Shown: positions 9,575 through 18,265 of the stretch, piece after piece
How the letters are laid out: each line of letters starts with the position of its first letter
How positions within the stretch are numbered: the first letter of the stretch is position 1
From: Lachnospiraceae bacterium
GTDB taxonomy: Bacteria; Bacillota; Clostridia; Lachnospirales; Lachnospiraceae
NCBI GenBank assembly: GCA_014804365.1
Contig: JAAUZX010000051.1
Location: forward strand, 16,358 to 80,357
DNA: 64,000 nt
Direction: 5' to 3'
Position numbers and translations under genes: made by a program
Notes under the pieces: model-generated
The model's input: only the letters and a program-made list of their open reading frames with translations
Database searches by the model: none
Told to the model about the DNA's origin: nothing

Positions 9575-12500
9575 ATGTATCATTGCAATATTCAATTTTA
9601 CCTTATCGGCGGTCATAATGTCATATTTGAATCTATCAGGGAAATGGAGCCATTTGCCCGTTTTACGCACTCGTTTTGGGAAAGCGATGTGCCGGAAACA
9701 GAGATGGCCACACAGGCGGATGTGCTGTTTGTCGATCTGCAGGGAGCGGATGTATCGAAAACGCTGCCAATCCTTACTGCGCATAAGAAAAAAGAGGCTG
9801 AGCTGATTCTGCTTGCCGACGGGGAACAGGTCATGGCGTTGCCGGAGGATCTGTCTGAGATTGAGGATATATGGCTGTATCCCTTACCGGAGAGGGAACT
9901 TAGATTCCGCCTCCGGAAATGGCAGAATGACTATAAGCTGAAAAAGGATCTGTGGCAGTCCGATCAGTTTAGGGAGCTTAGCATGAACAGTTCTCCGAAT
10001 CTGATCTGGTTCAAGGACAAAGAAGGCGTTCATGAAATCGTAAACGAGAGCTTCTGCAAGGTGGTCAATAAAACAAGAGAGCAGGTGCAGGGACAAAGGC
10101 ATGCTTACATCTGGGATGTGGAGCAGGACGATCCGGCCTGTATCGAGTCAGAACTGGAAGTTATGCGAAAGAGGCAGACTTGTGTCTCCGAAGAGCATAT
10201 CCGGACAGGTGAAGGCGACAGGACGCTGACCACCTATAAATCCCCGCTGTATGACCTTGACGGGAGCGTCATGGGAACTGTGGGCATTGCGGTTGATGTG
10301 ACGAAGGAGCAGGCATACGAGCAGGAGATTATTGAGAAGAAGCGGGTTTTGGAAATGCTTTTTGCCACGATGGACTGCGGCGTGATGTGCCATAGTATTG
10401 ACGGAACGCGGGTGACCAGCATTAATCAGGCAGCATTAAGACTTCTGGATTATGAGTCACTGGAGGAGCTGGTGGCGGATGACTTTGACTTGATTGCCGG
10501 AACGGTTGTAGACGAGGATAAGGAAACACTCAGGAAATGTATCAACTCCCTGAAAATAGCAGGGGACAGTGTCAATGCAGAGTACCGCGTACGGCATAAG
10601 GATGGGAAGGAACTGCATATTCTGGGAAATATTAAACTCGTTGAGGAAGGCGGCGAACTGTATTATCAGCGTTTTCTGATTGATTATACCGCACAGAAAT
10701 TGAAGGATGAGCAGAAGCTGGCGGAGAAAAATCAGGAGATACGGTATCAGGAACAGATATTTGAGATCTTTTCCACCTTCCTGTCGGACAATATTGACGA
10801 TGTCTATATGATGCTCGATGCGAAAGGGAAAAGGGCTGAATTTGTCAGTTCCAATATTGAACGAGTGCTGGGTATTCCGTGGAAGGTCATAGTGGATGAT
10901 GTAAATCAGATCGGTCATGCCGAATATATTACAGGGGGCGAGATCGGCTGGGAGGGTCTGTCCGCACTGGAGCCCGGAATGGCGCTGGAGCCTATGGAGA
11001 CCGAGCGGATTCATCGGAAAACAGGCGAGCGTAAATGGTTCCGCGAAAGTGTATATTGCGTGCTGGTACAGGGAATCAAGAAAGTCGTTATCTATATTTC
11101 GGACCGGACCAAAGAGAAACAGATTGAGAATACGCTTTCAGAAGCATTGAATATGGCGCAGACGGCAAATAAGGCAAAGAGTGCTTTTCTGGGTAATGTC
11201 AGCCATGACATACGCACGCCCATGAATGCGATCATGGGTTTTATTCCTCTGTTACAGGAGGAGGCGGACAACCCGGAACATGTGCGGGAGTACACACAGA
11301 AGATATCGGCCGCCAGCAATCATCTGCTGGGACTGATCAACGATGTGCTTGACATGAATAAGATCGAAAGCGGCGGTGCGGTACTGAATATCACGGAATT
11401 AAATCTGGCGGAGATTATTGATGAGATCAACACGATCATCCGGCCGCAGGCTAACGCAAAGGAGCAGAAGTTTGAGATATCCACCATATCTTTACACAAC
11501 GAGCATGTGTTGGGCGATAAGCTGCGGATCAACCAGATTCTAATCAATATTTTGTCTAATTCGGTAAAGTATACGCAGTCCGGCGGGAATATCAAGATGA
11601 CGGTAGATGAACTGCCACAGGTAGATGAAAGCTATAGCCGTATCCGGTTTACCGTCAGCGATAACGGTCAGGGAATGAGCGAAGAATATCAGAAGGTGAT
11701 ATTTGAGCCTTTCAGCCGTGAACAGAATACGGCGTGGAATCAGGCTCAGGGCACCGGACTTGGTATGACGATCACGAAGAGTCTGGTCGAGTTGATGCAC
11801 GGTTCCATTGAAGTGAAGAGCAGATTGGGTGAGGGGACTACCTTCATAGTGGAGCTGGAGCTGCGAAGGCAGAACAAGGAGGACGATCCCAAATTCTGGA
11901 ATAAGCACAGCATAACGCATATGATCGTTGCGGACGATGATGAGGACGTCTGCCGCGATATTGTTAAAAAGATGGCGGGGACGGGTGTGGAAGTACAATA
12001 TGCGACCGGCGGTTCCAAAGTGATTGAAATGATTCGGAGCGCGCAGGAGGCAGGAAAACCTTATGATTTGATTCTACTGGATTGGAAGATGCCGGATCTT
12101 GACGGGATGTCGACGGCGCGGCTGATTCGGGAGAATTATTCGAATAAAATACCGATACTTCTGTTTACGGCCTATGACTGGGCGGAGATTGAGCAGGAGG
12201 CTTTGGAGATCGGAGTGGAGCATTTCCTGCAGAAGCCGTTCTTTATGAGTAATTTCAAAGATGCGATCCAGAGAATGCCGGGTTCAGAACATAAGAAGAT
12301 TTTGACCGATAGTGACAAGAGCCTGCTGGCAGACAAACATGTCCTTGTGGTTGAGGATATTGATATTAACCAGCTGGTATTGAAGAAGCTTCTGGGCACG
12401 CTGGGGGCAGAGTGCGATATCGCGGAGAATGGGCGCGTAGCGGTGGATAAGTTTGTAAATGCTCCCGTGGATAAGTATGATCTTATTCTGATGGATATAC

Positions 12501-12718
12501 AGATGCCTGTCATGAACGGTTATGAAGCAACCAGAGCGATTCGTGCAAGCGCACATCCTTCGGCGAGGACGATTCCGATTATCGCCATGTCCGCAAACGC
12601 TTTTGTAGACGATGTCAGGGCGGCTATGGATTCCGGAATGGATGCGCATGTCGCCAAACCCATCGTATTTGAACAGTTTAAGAAAACGCTTCGGGAAGTG
12701 CTGGGGCAAAAGCGGTAA
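9575..12718 (+). CDS. Soluble PAS-rich hybrid histidine kinase with two receiver domains
   Basis: A 1047-residue hybrid kinase without a credible membrane segment. The first 115 residues have a receiver-like alternation of strands and helices but no proper phospho-site setting, so they may be a pseudo-receiver. Three PAS-like domains follow (about 140-255, 260-375 and 390-515), then HisKA with His544 (SHDIRTPMN), HATPase (NQILINILSNSVKYT, DNGQGMS, GTGLGMTI), receiver 1 with Asp836 (LLDWKMP) and receiver 2 with Asp974 (LMDIQMP). The part from the third PAS domain to the end is paralogous to the kinase at 5009. Start supported by GGAGGG about 7 bases upstream. The three-PAS input points to a cytosolic signal such as redox, metabolite or ligand, not resolvable from sequence. 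Confidence 0.92.
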   Translation: MYHCNIQFYLIGGHNVIFESIREMEPFARFTHSFWESDVPETEMATQADVLFVDLQGADVSKTLPILTAHKKKEAELILLADGEQVMALPEDLSEIEDIWLYPLPERELRFRLRKWQNDYKLKKDLWQSDQFRELSMNSSPNLIWFKDKEGVHEIVNESFCKVVNKTREQVQGQRHAYIWDVEQDDPACIESELEVMRKRQTCVSEEHIRTGEGDRTLTTYKSPLYDLDGSVMGTVGIAVDVTKEQAYEQEIIEKKRVLEMLFATMDCGVMCHSIDGTRVTSINQAALRLLDYESLEELVADDFDLIAGTVVDEDKETLRKCINSLKIAGDSVNAEYRVRHKDGKELHILGNIKLVEEGGELYYQRFLIDYTAQKLKDEQKLAEKNQEIRYQEQIFEIFSTFLSDNIDDVYMMLDAKGKRAEFVSSNIERVLGIPWKVIVDDVNQIGHAEYITGGEIGWEGLSALEPGMALEPMETERIHRKTGERKWFRESVYCVLVQGIKKVVIYISDRTKEKQIENTLSEALNMAQTANKAKSAFLGNVSHDIRTPMNAIMGFIPLLQEEADNPEHVREYTQKISAASNHLLGLINDVLDMNKIESGGAVLNITELNLAEIIDEINTIIRPQANAKEQKFEISTISLHNEHVLGDKLRINQILINILSNSVKYTQSGGNIKMTVDELPQVDESYSRIRFTVSDNGQGMSEEYQKVIFEPFSREQNTAWNQAQGTGLGMTITKSLVELMHGSIEVKSRLGEGTTFIVELELRRQNKEDDPKFWNKHSITHMIVADDDEDVCRDIVKKMAGTGVEVQYATGGSKVIEMIRSAQEAGKPYDLILLDWKMPDLDGMSTARLIRENYSNKIPILLFTAYDWAEIEQEALEIGVEHFLQKPFFMSNFKDAIQRMPGSEHKKILTDSDKSLLADKHVLVVEDIDINQLVLKKLLGTLGAECDIAENGRVAVDKFVNAPVDKYDLILMDIQMPVMNGYEATRAIRASAHPSARTIPIIAMSANAFVDDVRAAMDSGMDAHVAKPIVFEQFKKTLREVLGQKR

Positions 12719-12848
12719 AGAGGTTATCTATGTTTGTCCGGTCTGCAAAGGGACATGTCTGTCAGGAGCAGATCGGGCTTCTTTTGTCTATTTTCAACAA
12801 AATATCCTGTGGTAATCTATCTAAAACAGCAAAAATGAAAAAGACCTA

Positions 12849-12877
12849 TTGCCAAAATGTCAGATAGGTTATATACT
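12849..12877 (+). promoter_or_regulatory. Sigma-A promoter of the sugar ABC transporter operon
   Basis: TTGCCA and TATACT with a 17-base spacer, 177 bases before the binding-protein gene. The predicted start of transcription (about 12884) falls just before the operator-like repeats at 12892. Confidence 0.65.
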
Positions 12878-12891
12878 TAACCCAAGTTAAT

Positions 12892-12956
12892 GGAAACGTT
12901 ACCGATAACGATACCGACATCGTTGCCGAAACCGTTACCGAGATCGTTTCCACAAA
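12892..12956 (+). promoter_or_regulatory. Cluster of LacI-type operator-like 12-bp repeats
   Basis: Five imperfect tandem 12-base units with the pattern CGTTRCCGANAN run from 12897 to 12956. The first two units create CGTTACCGATAACG, an inverted repeat with a central CG, which is the architecture bound by LacI-family dimers. The block lies directly downstream of the predicted transcription start, where a bound repressor would block polymerase. The likely partner is the LacI-family gene at 18266. Assignment is by pattern and context only. Confidence 0.5.
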
Positions 12957-13053
12957 CATTGTTTTCCGAACCGTTCATTGACAATATGGTCGATAAGGCG
13001 GTGGAAGACGGCAAACAAACCAATTTACTCATTTTGAAAGGGAGAGGAAAATC

Positions 13054-14508
13054 ATGAAAAAGAAACTTGTAAGCGCATTACTTTGTGTAGCAATGATGTC
13101 CACACTGTTAGCCGGCTGTGGTTCCGATAATGGAAGTTCTGCATCCACCGGCAGCAGTTCTTCAGGAACATCTGATGCGGCAGCGTCTGCTGATGACGGT
13201 GCAGGTGCCGATGAGGCAGCTCCGGCGGCAAGCAGCGGAGACGGTTCCGTATATTTATTAAACTTCAAGCCTGAGACAGACGGCGCATGGCAGGATCTGG
13301 CTGCAGCTTATACGAGCCAGACAGGCACAGAGGTTATGGTCGTAACGGCAGCAGACGGACAGTATAAGACAACATTACAGTCTGAGTTAGCTAAGTCCGA
13401 GGCACCTACGATCTTCAATATTGGTAGTGCATCTGATTGTGCAGAGTACGCTAACTATATTTATGATTTAAAAGACAGCTCATTGTACAGCCATCTGACA
13501 GATAAGTCTCTTGCACTTGAGTACGACGGTAAAGTTGCAGCAGTTGCAAACTGCTACGAGTGCTATGGTATCATCTACAACAAGACTATTTTGGAAGGTT
13601 ACTGTGGCATGGACGGTGCGGTAGTTTCCTCCGTAGACGAGATCAACAACTTTGACACATTAAATGCTGTAGCAACAGACATCAACAACCGTGTAGACGA
13701 GATCAATGACGCGCTCGGCACAGAGCTGACAGGCGCTTTCGCCTCCGCAGGTCTGGACAGCGGTTCGAACTGGAGATTCTCCGGTCACCTTGCCGGTATC
13801 GCACTGTACTATGATTTCAAGGATGCAGGCTGCGATCTGACAGCAGGACAGGGAACCGTAACAGGCAAGTATCTGGATAACTTCAAGAACGTATGGGATA
13901 TGTATGTTAATACATCTTCCGCTGACAAGGCAACTCTGGATTCCGGTTCTTACAACGCTGAGCAGGAACTTGGCTTAGGCGAGGCAGTATTCTATCAGAA
14001 CGGTGACTGGGAGTACGCAGCATTTGCACCTGATAACGAGAACGGTTACACAGTTACAACAGACGACCTGTCCATGATGCCGATCTACTTCGGTGTAGAC
14101 GACGCTAACGAAGGTCTTGCAGTTGGTACGGAGAACCATTGGGCAGTAAACGCACAGGCTTCTCAGGCAAACATCGACGCAACTTTAGCATTCTTAGAGT
14201 GGGTTATCACTTCCGACGAAGGCCGTGACGCAATCACCAACAAGATGGGTCTGACAGCACCTTTTGATACTTTCACAGACGAGTACACTTCCAACAACGG
14301 TTTCGCTGCAATGGCTAACGAGTATGCCGCTCAGGGTAAGACATCCGTAGCATGGAGCTTCAATGCAACTCCTTCCGTAGACGACTGGAGAGCAGACTTC
14401 GTAGCACCTCTTACAGAGTACACGGAGAGAGGCGGTTCATGGGATGATGTGAAGACAGCGTTCGTAGATCAGTGGACATATTACTGGGATTTGTCTCATG
14501 AAGAATAA
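13054..14508 (+). CDS. Sugar ABC transporter substrate-binding lipoprotein (probably maltodextrin type)
   Basis: A 484-residue extracellular solute-binding protein. The N-terminus has a positively charged start, hydrophobic core and lipobox LLAGC, so Cys22 would be lipidated after signal peptidase II cleavage. A Ser/Ala/Gly/Asp-rich linker (about 25-65) tethers the binding domain, as in Gram-positive lipoproteins. The body resembles family 1 (MalE-like) binding proteins: a YNKTIL segment, a late WAVNAQ segment and a C-terminal WSFNATPS region. AGGGAGAGGA lies about 7 bases before ATG. Two permeases follow, and a 4-alpha-glucanotransferase and LacI regulator complete the locus, which argues for malto-oligosaccharides. 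No ATPase gene is present; a shared MsmK/MalK-type ATPase elsewhere is the usual solution. Confidence 0.85.
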   Translation: MKKKLVSALLCVAMMSTLLAGCGSDNGSSASTGSSSSGTSDAAASADDGAGADEAAPAASSGDGSVYLLNFKPETDGAWQDLAAAYTSQTGTEVMVVTAADGQYKTTLQSELAKSEAPTIFNIGSASDCAEYANYIYDLKDSSLYSHLTDKSLALEYDGKVAAVANCYECYGIIYNKTILEGYCGMDGAVVSSVDEINNFDTLNAVATDINNRVDEINDALGTELTGAFASAGLDSGSNWRFSGHLAGIALYYDFKDAGCDLTAGQGTVTGKYLDNFKNVWDMYVNTSSADKATLDSGSYNAEQELGLGEAVFYQNGDWEYAAFAPDNENGYTVTTDDLSMMPIYFGVDDANEGLAVGTENHWAVNAQASQANIDATLAFLEWVITSDEGRDAITNKMGLTAPFDTFTDEYTSNNGFAAMANEYAAQGKTSVAWSFNATPSVDDWRADFVAPLTEYTERGGSWDDVKTAFVDQWTYYWDLSHEE

Positions 14509-14595
14509 AGCCTAATATACAGGCGGAGAACTGTTGCATAGCAGATGATATGCAATAAGCTCTATACAAAATGTAATATACAGCAAATATTATAG

Positions 14596-14628
14596 AGGGG
14601 TGAGTGAAATAGAGCTTGCCCCTTTTTC
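14596..14628 (+). terminator. Attenuator-like hairpin between binding protein and permeases
   Basis: AGGGG pairs with CCCCT across an 18-base loop and is followed by TTTTT. Its position suggests partial termination, giving more binding protein than permease. The stem is short, so this is tentative. Confidence 0.4.
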
Positions 14629-14651
14629 TAAGAGAAAGGTTGATATATATT

Positions 14652-15509
14652 ATGGAGAAAGCAATTAAACGATATTTCCCTCTGTTTGCGCTTCCGACCC
14701 TCCTTGCATTTATCATCGGGTTCATTGTTCCGTTTGCGTACGGAATTTTCCTATCCTTCTGTAAATTCACGACGGTTGTGGACTGGTCGTGGGTCGGATT
14801 GCAGAATTATACAAGAATCTTTGTGGTCAACGGCAAGCTGGACACATCTTTCTTACATTCCATATGGTATACGGCGCTGTTTACGGTTGTGTCGGTGCTC
14901 GTCATCAATGTAGTGGCGTTTGGAATCGGTATGGCGCTCACCAAGGGCATCAAGGGAACAAATCTGTTCCGTACGGCATTTTTCCTGCCGAACCTGATCG
15001 GCGGTATCGTGCTCAGTTATATCTGGCTGATGATTTTCAATGCAGTATTGCAGAATTTTTCTAAGACGATCGTGTACTCCCAGTGGTACGCATTCTGGGG
15101 ACTGATCATCGTCGTGTGCTGGCAGCAGATCGGTTATATGATGATTATATACATAGCCGGCATTCAGAATATTCCGGGGGAATTGATTGAGGCGGCGAAG
15201 ATCGACGGAGCGAACGCATGGCAGATGCTTTGCAACGTGACGCTTCCGATGTTAATGCCTACGATCACGATCTGCAGCTTCCTGACGCTGACAAACGGTT
15301 TCAAGCTGTTTGACCAGAACCTGGCGCTCACCGGTGGTAATCCGGGTAAGTCATCACAGCTTCTGGCGCTCAATATATACGATACAATGTACGGTACGAC
15401 AGGCTGGCAGGGAGTAGGACAGGCGAAAGCGGTTATCTTCTTTATTCTGGTAGCGATCATCGCACTTATACAGAATAAACTGACGACGAGTAAGGAGGTT
15501 GTGGACTAA
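14652..15509 (+). CDS. Sugar ABC transporter permease (MalF/UgpA-like)
   Basis: A 285-residue integral membrane protein with about six hydrophobic segments and the permease EAA loop (EAAKIDGANAWQMLCNVTLP), which contacts the ATPase. ATG 14652 is preferred over 14616 because the upstream codons are charged and read out of the preceding hairpin; AAAGG lies 12 bases upstream, slightly far. The gene overlaps the next permease by one base, so the two are coupled and likely form the heterodimeric channel fed by the upstream lipoprotein. Confidence 0.88.
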   Translation: MEKAIKRYFPLFALPTLLAFIIGFIVPFAYGIFLSFCKFTTVVDWSWVGLQNYTRIFVVNGKLDTSFLHSIWYTALFTVVSVLVINVVAFGIGMALTKGIKGTNLFRTAFFLPNLIGGIVLSYIWLMIFNAVLQNFSKTIVYSQWYAFWGLIIVVCWQQIGYMMIIYIAGIQNIPGELIEAAKIDGANAWQMLCNVTLPMLMPTITICSFLTLTNGFKLFDQNLALTGGNPGKSSQLLALNIYDTMYGTTGWQGVGQAKAVIFFILVAIIALIQNKLTTSKEVVD

Positions 15510-16414
15510 TGGCAAAGAATAAAGAACAGGTCAGTGCAGTAAGACGAGCAAGGCACGGCGGTATTCTTTCGGTTTTATTTGCCGTGATCAGTATTTTGTG
15601 GATCTCTCCGATGCTGGTCGTGCTGCTGAACTCTTTTAAGAGAAAAGCATTTATTTTCCGTTATCCCTTCGGCTTCAGTTCCAAGCCTCTCTCCGACGGA
15701 TGGGATAAATTTATGGCGGGTGCGAAGCAGATTTTCTGCGGAACGCTTAACTATAAGAACGGCCTAAAGACGACAAACTTCTTCTCATGTTTTGGTAATT
15801 CGCTGTTTATCACGGTATTTTCGGTAATAGCGATCGTCCTGTGCTGTTCCATGTGCGCATGGTATATTGTCAGGGTACACTCTGTATTTTCTAAATTTAT
15901 GTACACGATGTGTCTGTTTTCCATGATAGTACCGTTCCAGATGGTCATGTTTACGCTGTCAAAGTTCGCAAACATGCTGCATCTGTCTAATCCTGTAGGC
16001 ATCATTATTGTCTATTTGGGATTCGGTGCAGGATTGGCAGTGTTCATGTTTACAGGATTTGTCAAGGGAATTGCGCTGGAAATCGAAGAGGCGGCAATGA
16101 TTGACGGGTGCACTCCGATCCAGACATTTTTCCTGGTGGTATTTCCGATTCTGAAACCGACCGTGGTTACGGTGGCGATCTTACAGGCTATGTGGATCTG
16201 GAATGACTATCTGCTGCCCAGTCTGGTGTTGAATATCAACAGATATAAGACGATTCCGATCGCAGTACAATATCTGAAACAGAGTCACGGACAGATCGAT
16301 TGGGGTGCCATGATGGCGGTGCTCGTGCTTGCGATCCTGCCCATCGTGATCTTCTATATCGTCTGCCAGAAGTATATCATCGAAGGTGTATTGGCGGGAG
16401 CGGTGAAAGGATAA
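15509..16414 (+). CDS. Sugar ABC transporter permease (MalG/UgpE-like)
   Basis: A 301-residue inner-membrane permease with about six TM segments and the EAA motif (EEAAMIDGCTPIQTFFLVVF). Its ATG shares one base with the stop of the preceding permease, and AAGGAGG lies inside the end of that gene, so translation is coupled. Together with 13054 and 14652 it makes a type I carbohydrate importer lacking only its ATPase. The substrate is inferred from the downstream malQ. Confidence 0.88.
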   Translation: MAKNKEQVSAVRRARHGGILSVLFAVISILWISPMLVVLLNSFKRKAFIFRYPFGFSSKPLSDGWDKFMAGAKQIFCGTLNYKNGLKTTNFFSCFGNSLFITVFSVIAIVLCCSMCAWYIVRVHSVFSKFMYTMCLFSMIVPFQMVMFTLSKFANMLHLSNPVGIIIVYLGFGAGLAVFMFTGFVKGIALEIEEAAMIDGCTPIQTFFLVVFPILKPTVVTVAILQAMWIWNDYLLPSLVLNINRYKTIPIAVQYLKQSHGQIDWGAMMAVLVLAILPIVIFYIVCQKYIIEGVLAGAVKG

Positions 16415-16429
16415 AAAAATAATATTTCC

Positions 16430-16458
16430 TTGATAGATTGCACGGGAAAGTGTAAAAT
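16430..16458 (+). promoter_or_regulatory. Sigma-A promoter of malQ
   Basis: TTGATA and TAAAAT with a 17-base spacer, just after the permease stop. It gives malQ expression independent of the transporter promoter. Confidence 0.55.
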
Positions 16459-16532
16459 AAAAAGGTAGTTTCCATATATTAGGACAGAAATTATACGTTA
16501 TGTAAACTAAATGCACGAAAGGATTTTATAAC

Positions 16533-18014
16533 ATGAGAAAAAGCGGGATATTACTGCCTGTATCTTCCATTCCGTCGAAGTACGGGATCGGTACTTTTTC
16601 TAAACAGGCATATACTTTTATCGATTCATTAGAGAAAGCAGGGCAGTCTTACTGGCAGATCCTGCCGCTTGGACCGACAGGATACGGGGATTCACCTTAC
16701 CAGTCTTTTTCGACTTTTGCGGGAAATCCTTACTATATTGATCTGGAGACGTTGATCGAGGACGGATATCTGACCGAAGCGGACTGCGATCAATGTGATT
16801 TCGGCGATAATGACGAGTATATTGACTATGAGAAAATATATCTTTCCAGATTTAAGGTGCTTAAGACCGCTTTTCACAACAGTCATATTGAGAAAGAGAC
16901 GGATTTTCAGAAATATGTGCAGGATAACAGTTACTGGCTGGACGATTATGCCCTCTATATGGCTGTAAAAAATTCCTTTGACGGGAGAAGCTGGAGCGAG
17001 TGGGACGAGGATATCAAGCTGCGGAAGAGTGCGGCGATGAAGTCTTATCGCGAGAAATATGCCGAGGAAGTGGTATTCTACCAGTTCCAGCAGTATTTGT
17101 TTGCAAAGCAGTGGTTTGCGCTAAAAGAATATGCGAACAGCAAGAACATACAGATTATCGGCGACATTCCGATCTATGTGGCTTTCGACAGCGCGGATAC
17201 ATGGGCGAATCCGGAGTTATTCCAGCTGGATGATACGCTGACTCCGATTGCTGTGGCGGGATGTCCGCCGGATTCCTTCTCGGCTACGGGGCAGTTATGG
17301 GGAAATCCGCTGTACCGTTGGGATTATCATAATGAGACAGGTTATGCGTGGTGGATGAAGCGCATCGCTTATTGTTATGAGCTCTATGACGTGGTGCGTA
17401 TCGATCATTTCCGCGGGTTTGACGAGTATTACTCGATTCCTTTCGGTGACGAAACGGCGGAGTTCGGACATTGGGAGAAGGGGCCGGGTTATGAGATCTT
17501 TAAGACGATGAAAGCCAAGCTGGGCGAAAAGGCCGTGATTGCGGAGGATCTTGGATTTTTGACCAAATCAGTCATTAAACTGGTGAAAAGGACCGGATAT
17601 CCTGGTATGAAGATTTTGCAGTTTGCTTTTGATTCAAGGGAAGAGAGTGACTATCTGCCCCAAAATTATACGGCGAACAGCATTGTTTATACGGGAACTC
17701 ATGACAACGACACGACGCTTGGCTGGTACGGACAGCTGAATCGCAGGGATAAGGCTTTTGCGAAAAAATATTTGAATATACGTTCCAATAAAGATATTCA
17801 ATGGGAGTTCATCAGAGCGGCAATGGCGAGTGTATCCGAGACCTGTATCATTCCGATGCAGGACTATCTGGGGTTGGGCGCCGAGGCGAGAATCAATATT
17901 CCGTCCACGCTGGGCATCAACTGGAAGTGGAGAATGCTGCCGGGGCAGTTTACAGATGAGCTGGCGGAGCGCATTCTGGATATGACGAAGCTGTACGGCA
18001 GAACGCGCAGGTAA
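16533..18014 (+). CDS. malQ: 4-alpha-glucanotransferase (amylomaltase)
   Basis: A 493-residue GH77 enzyme, full length for the short bacterial form. It moves alpha-1,4-glucan segments between maltodextrins and releases glucose in the cytoplasm. Visible signatures are the N-terminal GILLPVSSIPSKYGIGT and QILPLGPTG, the nucleophile region VRIDHFRGF (catalytic Asp), the acid/base region IAEDLG (Glu) and the TGTHDND motif (transition-state Asp). AAAGGA precedes ATG by about 9 bases. It follows the sugar permeases and has a separate promoter. Its presence is the best evidence that the imported sugar is a maltodextrin. Confidence 0.95.
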   Translation: MRKSGILLPVSSIPSKYGIGTFSKQAYTFIDSLEKAGQSYWQILPLGPTGYGDSPYQSFSTFAGNPYYIDLETLIEDGYLTEADCDQCDFGDNDEYIDYEKIYLSRFKVLKTAFHNSHIEKETDFQKYVQDNSYWLDDYALYMAVKNSFDGRSWSEWDEDIKLRKSAAMKSYREKYAEEVVFYQFQQYLFAKQWFALKEYANSKNIQIIGDIPIYVAFDSADTWANPELFQLDDTLTPIAVAGCPPDSFSATGQLWGNPLYRWDYHNETGYAWWMKRIAYCYELYDVVRIDHFRGFDEYYSIPFGDETAEFGHWEKGPGYEIFKTMKAKLGEKAVIAEDLGFLTKSVIKLVKRTGYPGMKILQFAFDSREESDYLPQNYTANSIVYTGTHDNDTTLGWYGQLNRRDKAFAKKYLNIRSNKDIQWEFIRAAMASVSETCIIPMQDYLGLGAEARINIPSTLGINWKWRMLPGQFTDELAERILDMTKLYGRTRR

Positions 18015-18131
18015 GAGTGGAGATGTCACGGCAAATGTGCTGCAATAGGGCTTAATGCTTCAGCTTTCATGGGCGGTTAACGGAGCGATTCATAGAACAT
18101 TTAAGAAACGTACGAGAGATTGGATGAAAGC

Positions 18132-18161
18132 GCTGGCAGTCTTCTTAGTGGGACTGTCAGC
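18132..18161. other. Hairpin upstream of the LacI gene
   Basis: GCTGGCAGTC and GACTGTCAGC form a 10-base stem with a 10-base loop in the malQ-lacI gap. No T-run follows on the plus strand, so it is a poor intrinsic terminator; it may be a processing or regulatory structure. Confidence 0.35.
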
Positions 18162-18265
18162 GTCCGTATGTGGGAACACTGATACACAGGTGGAGTTATG
18201 GCTGCGGGATAAGCGGAAAACGAAACAGAAAAAGTCCATTCGGCTGTAGTTTGAAGGGGATGAAT

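Noticed and set aside
18132..18161. Rho-independent terminator of malQ
   Set aside because: The stem is good, but no T-run follows on either useful side.
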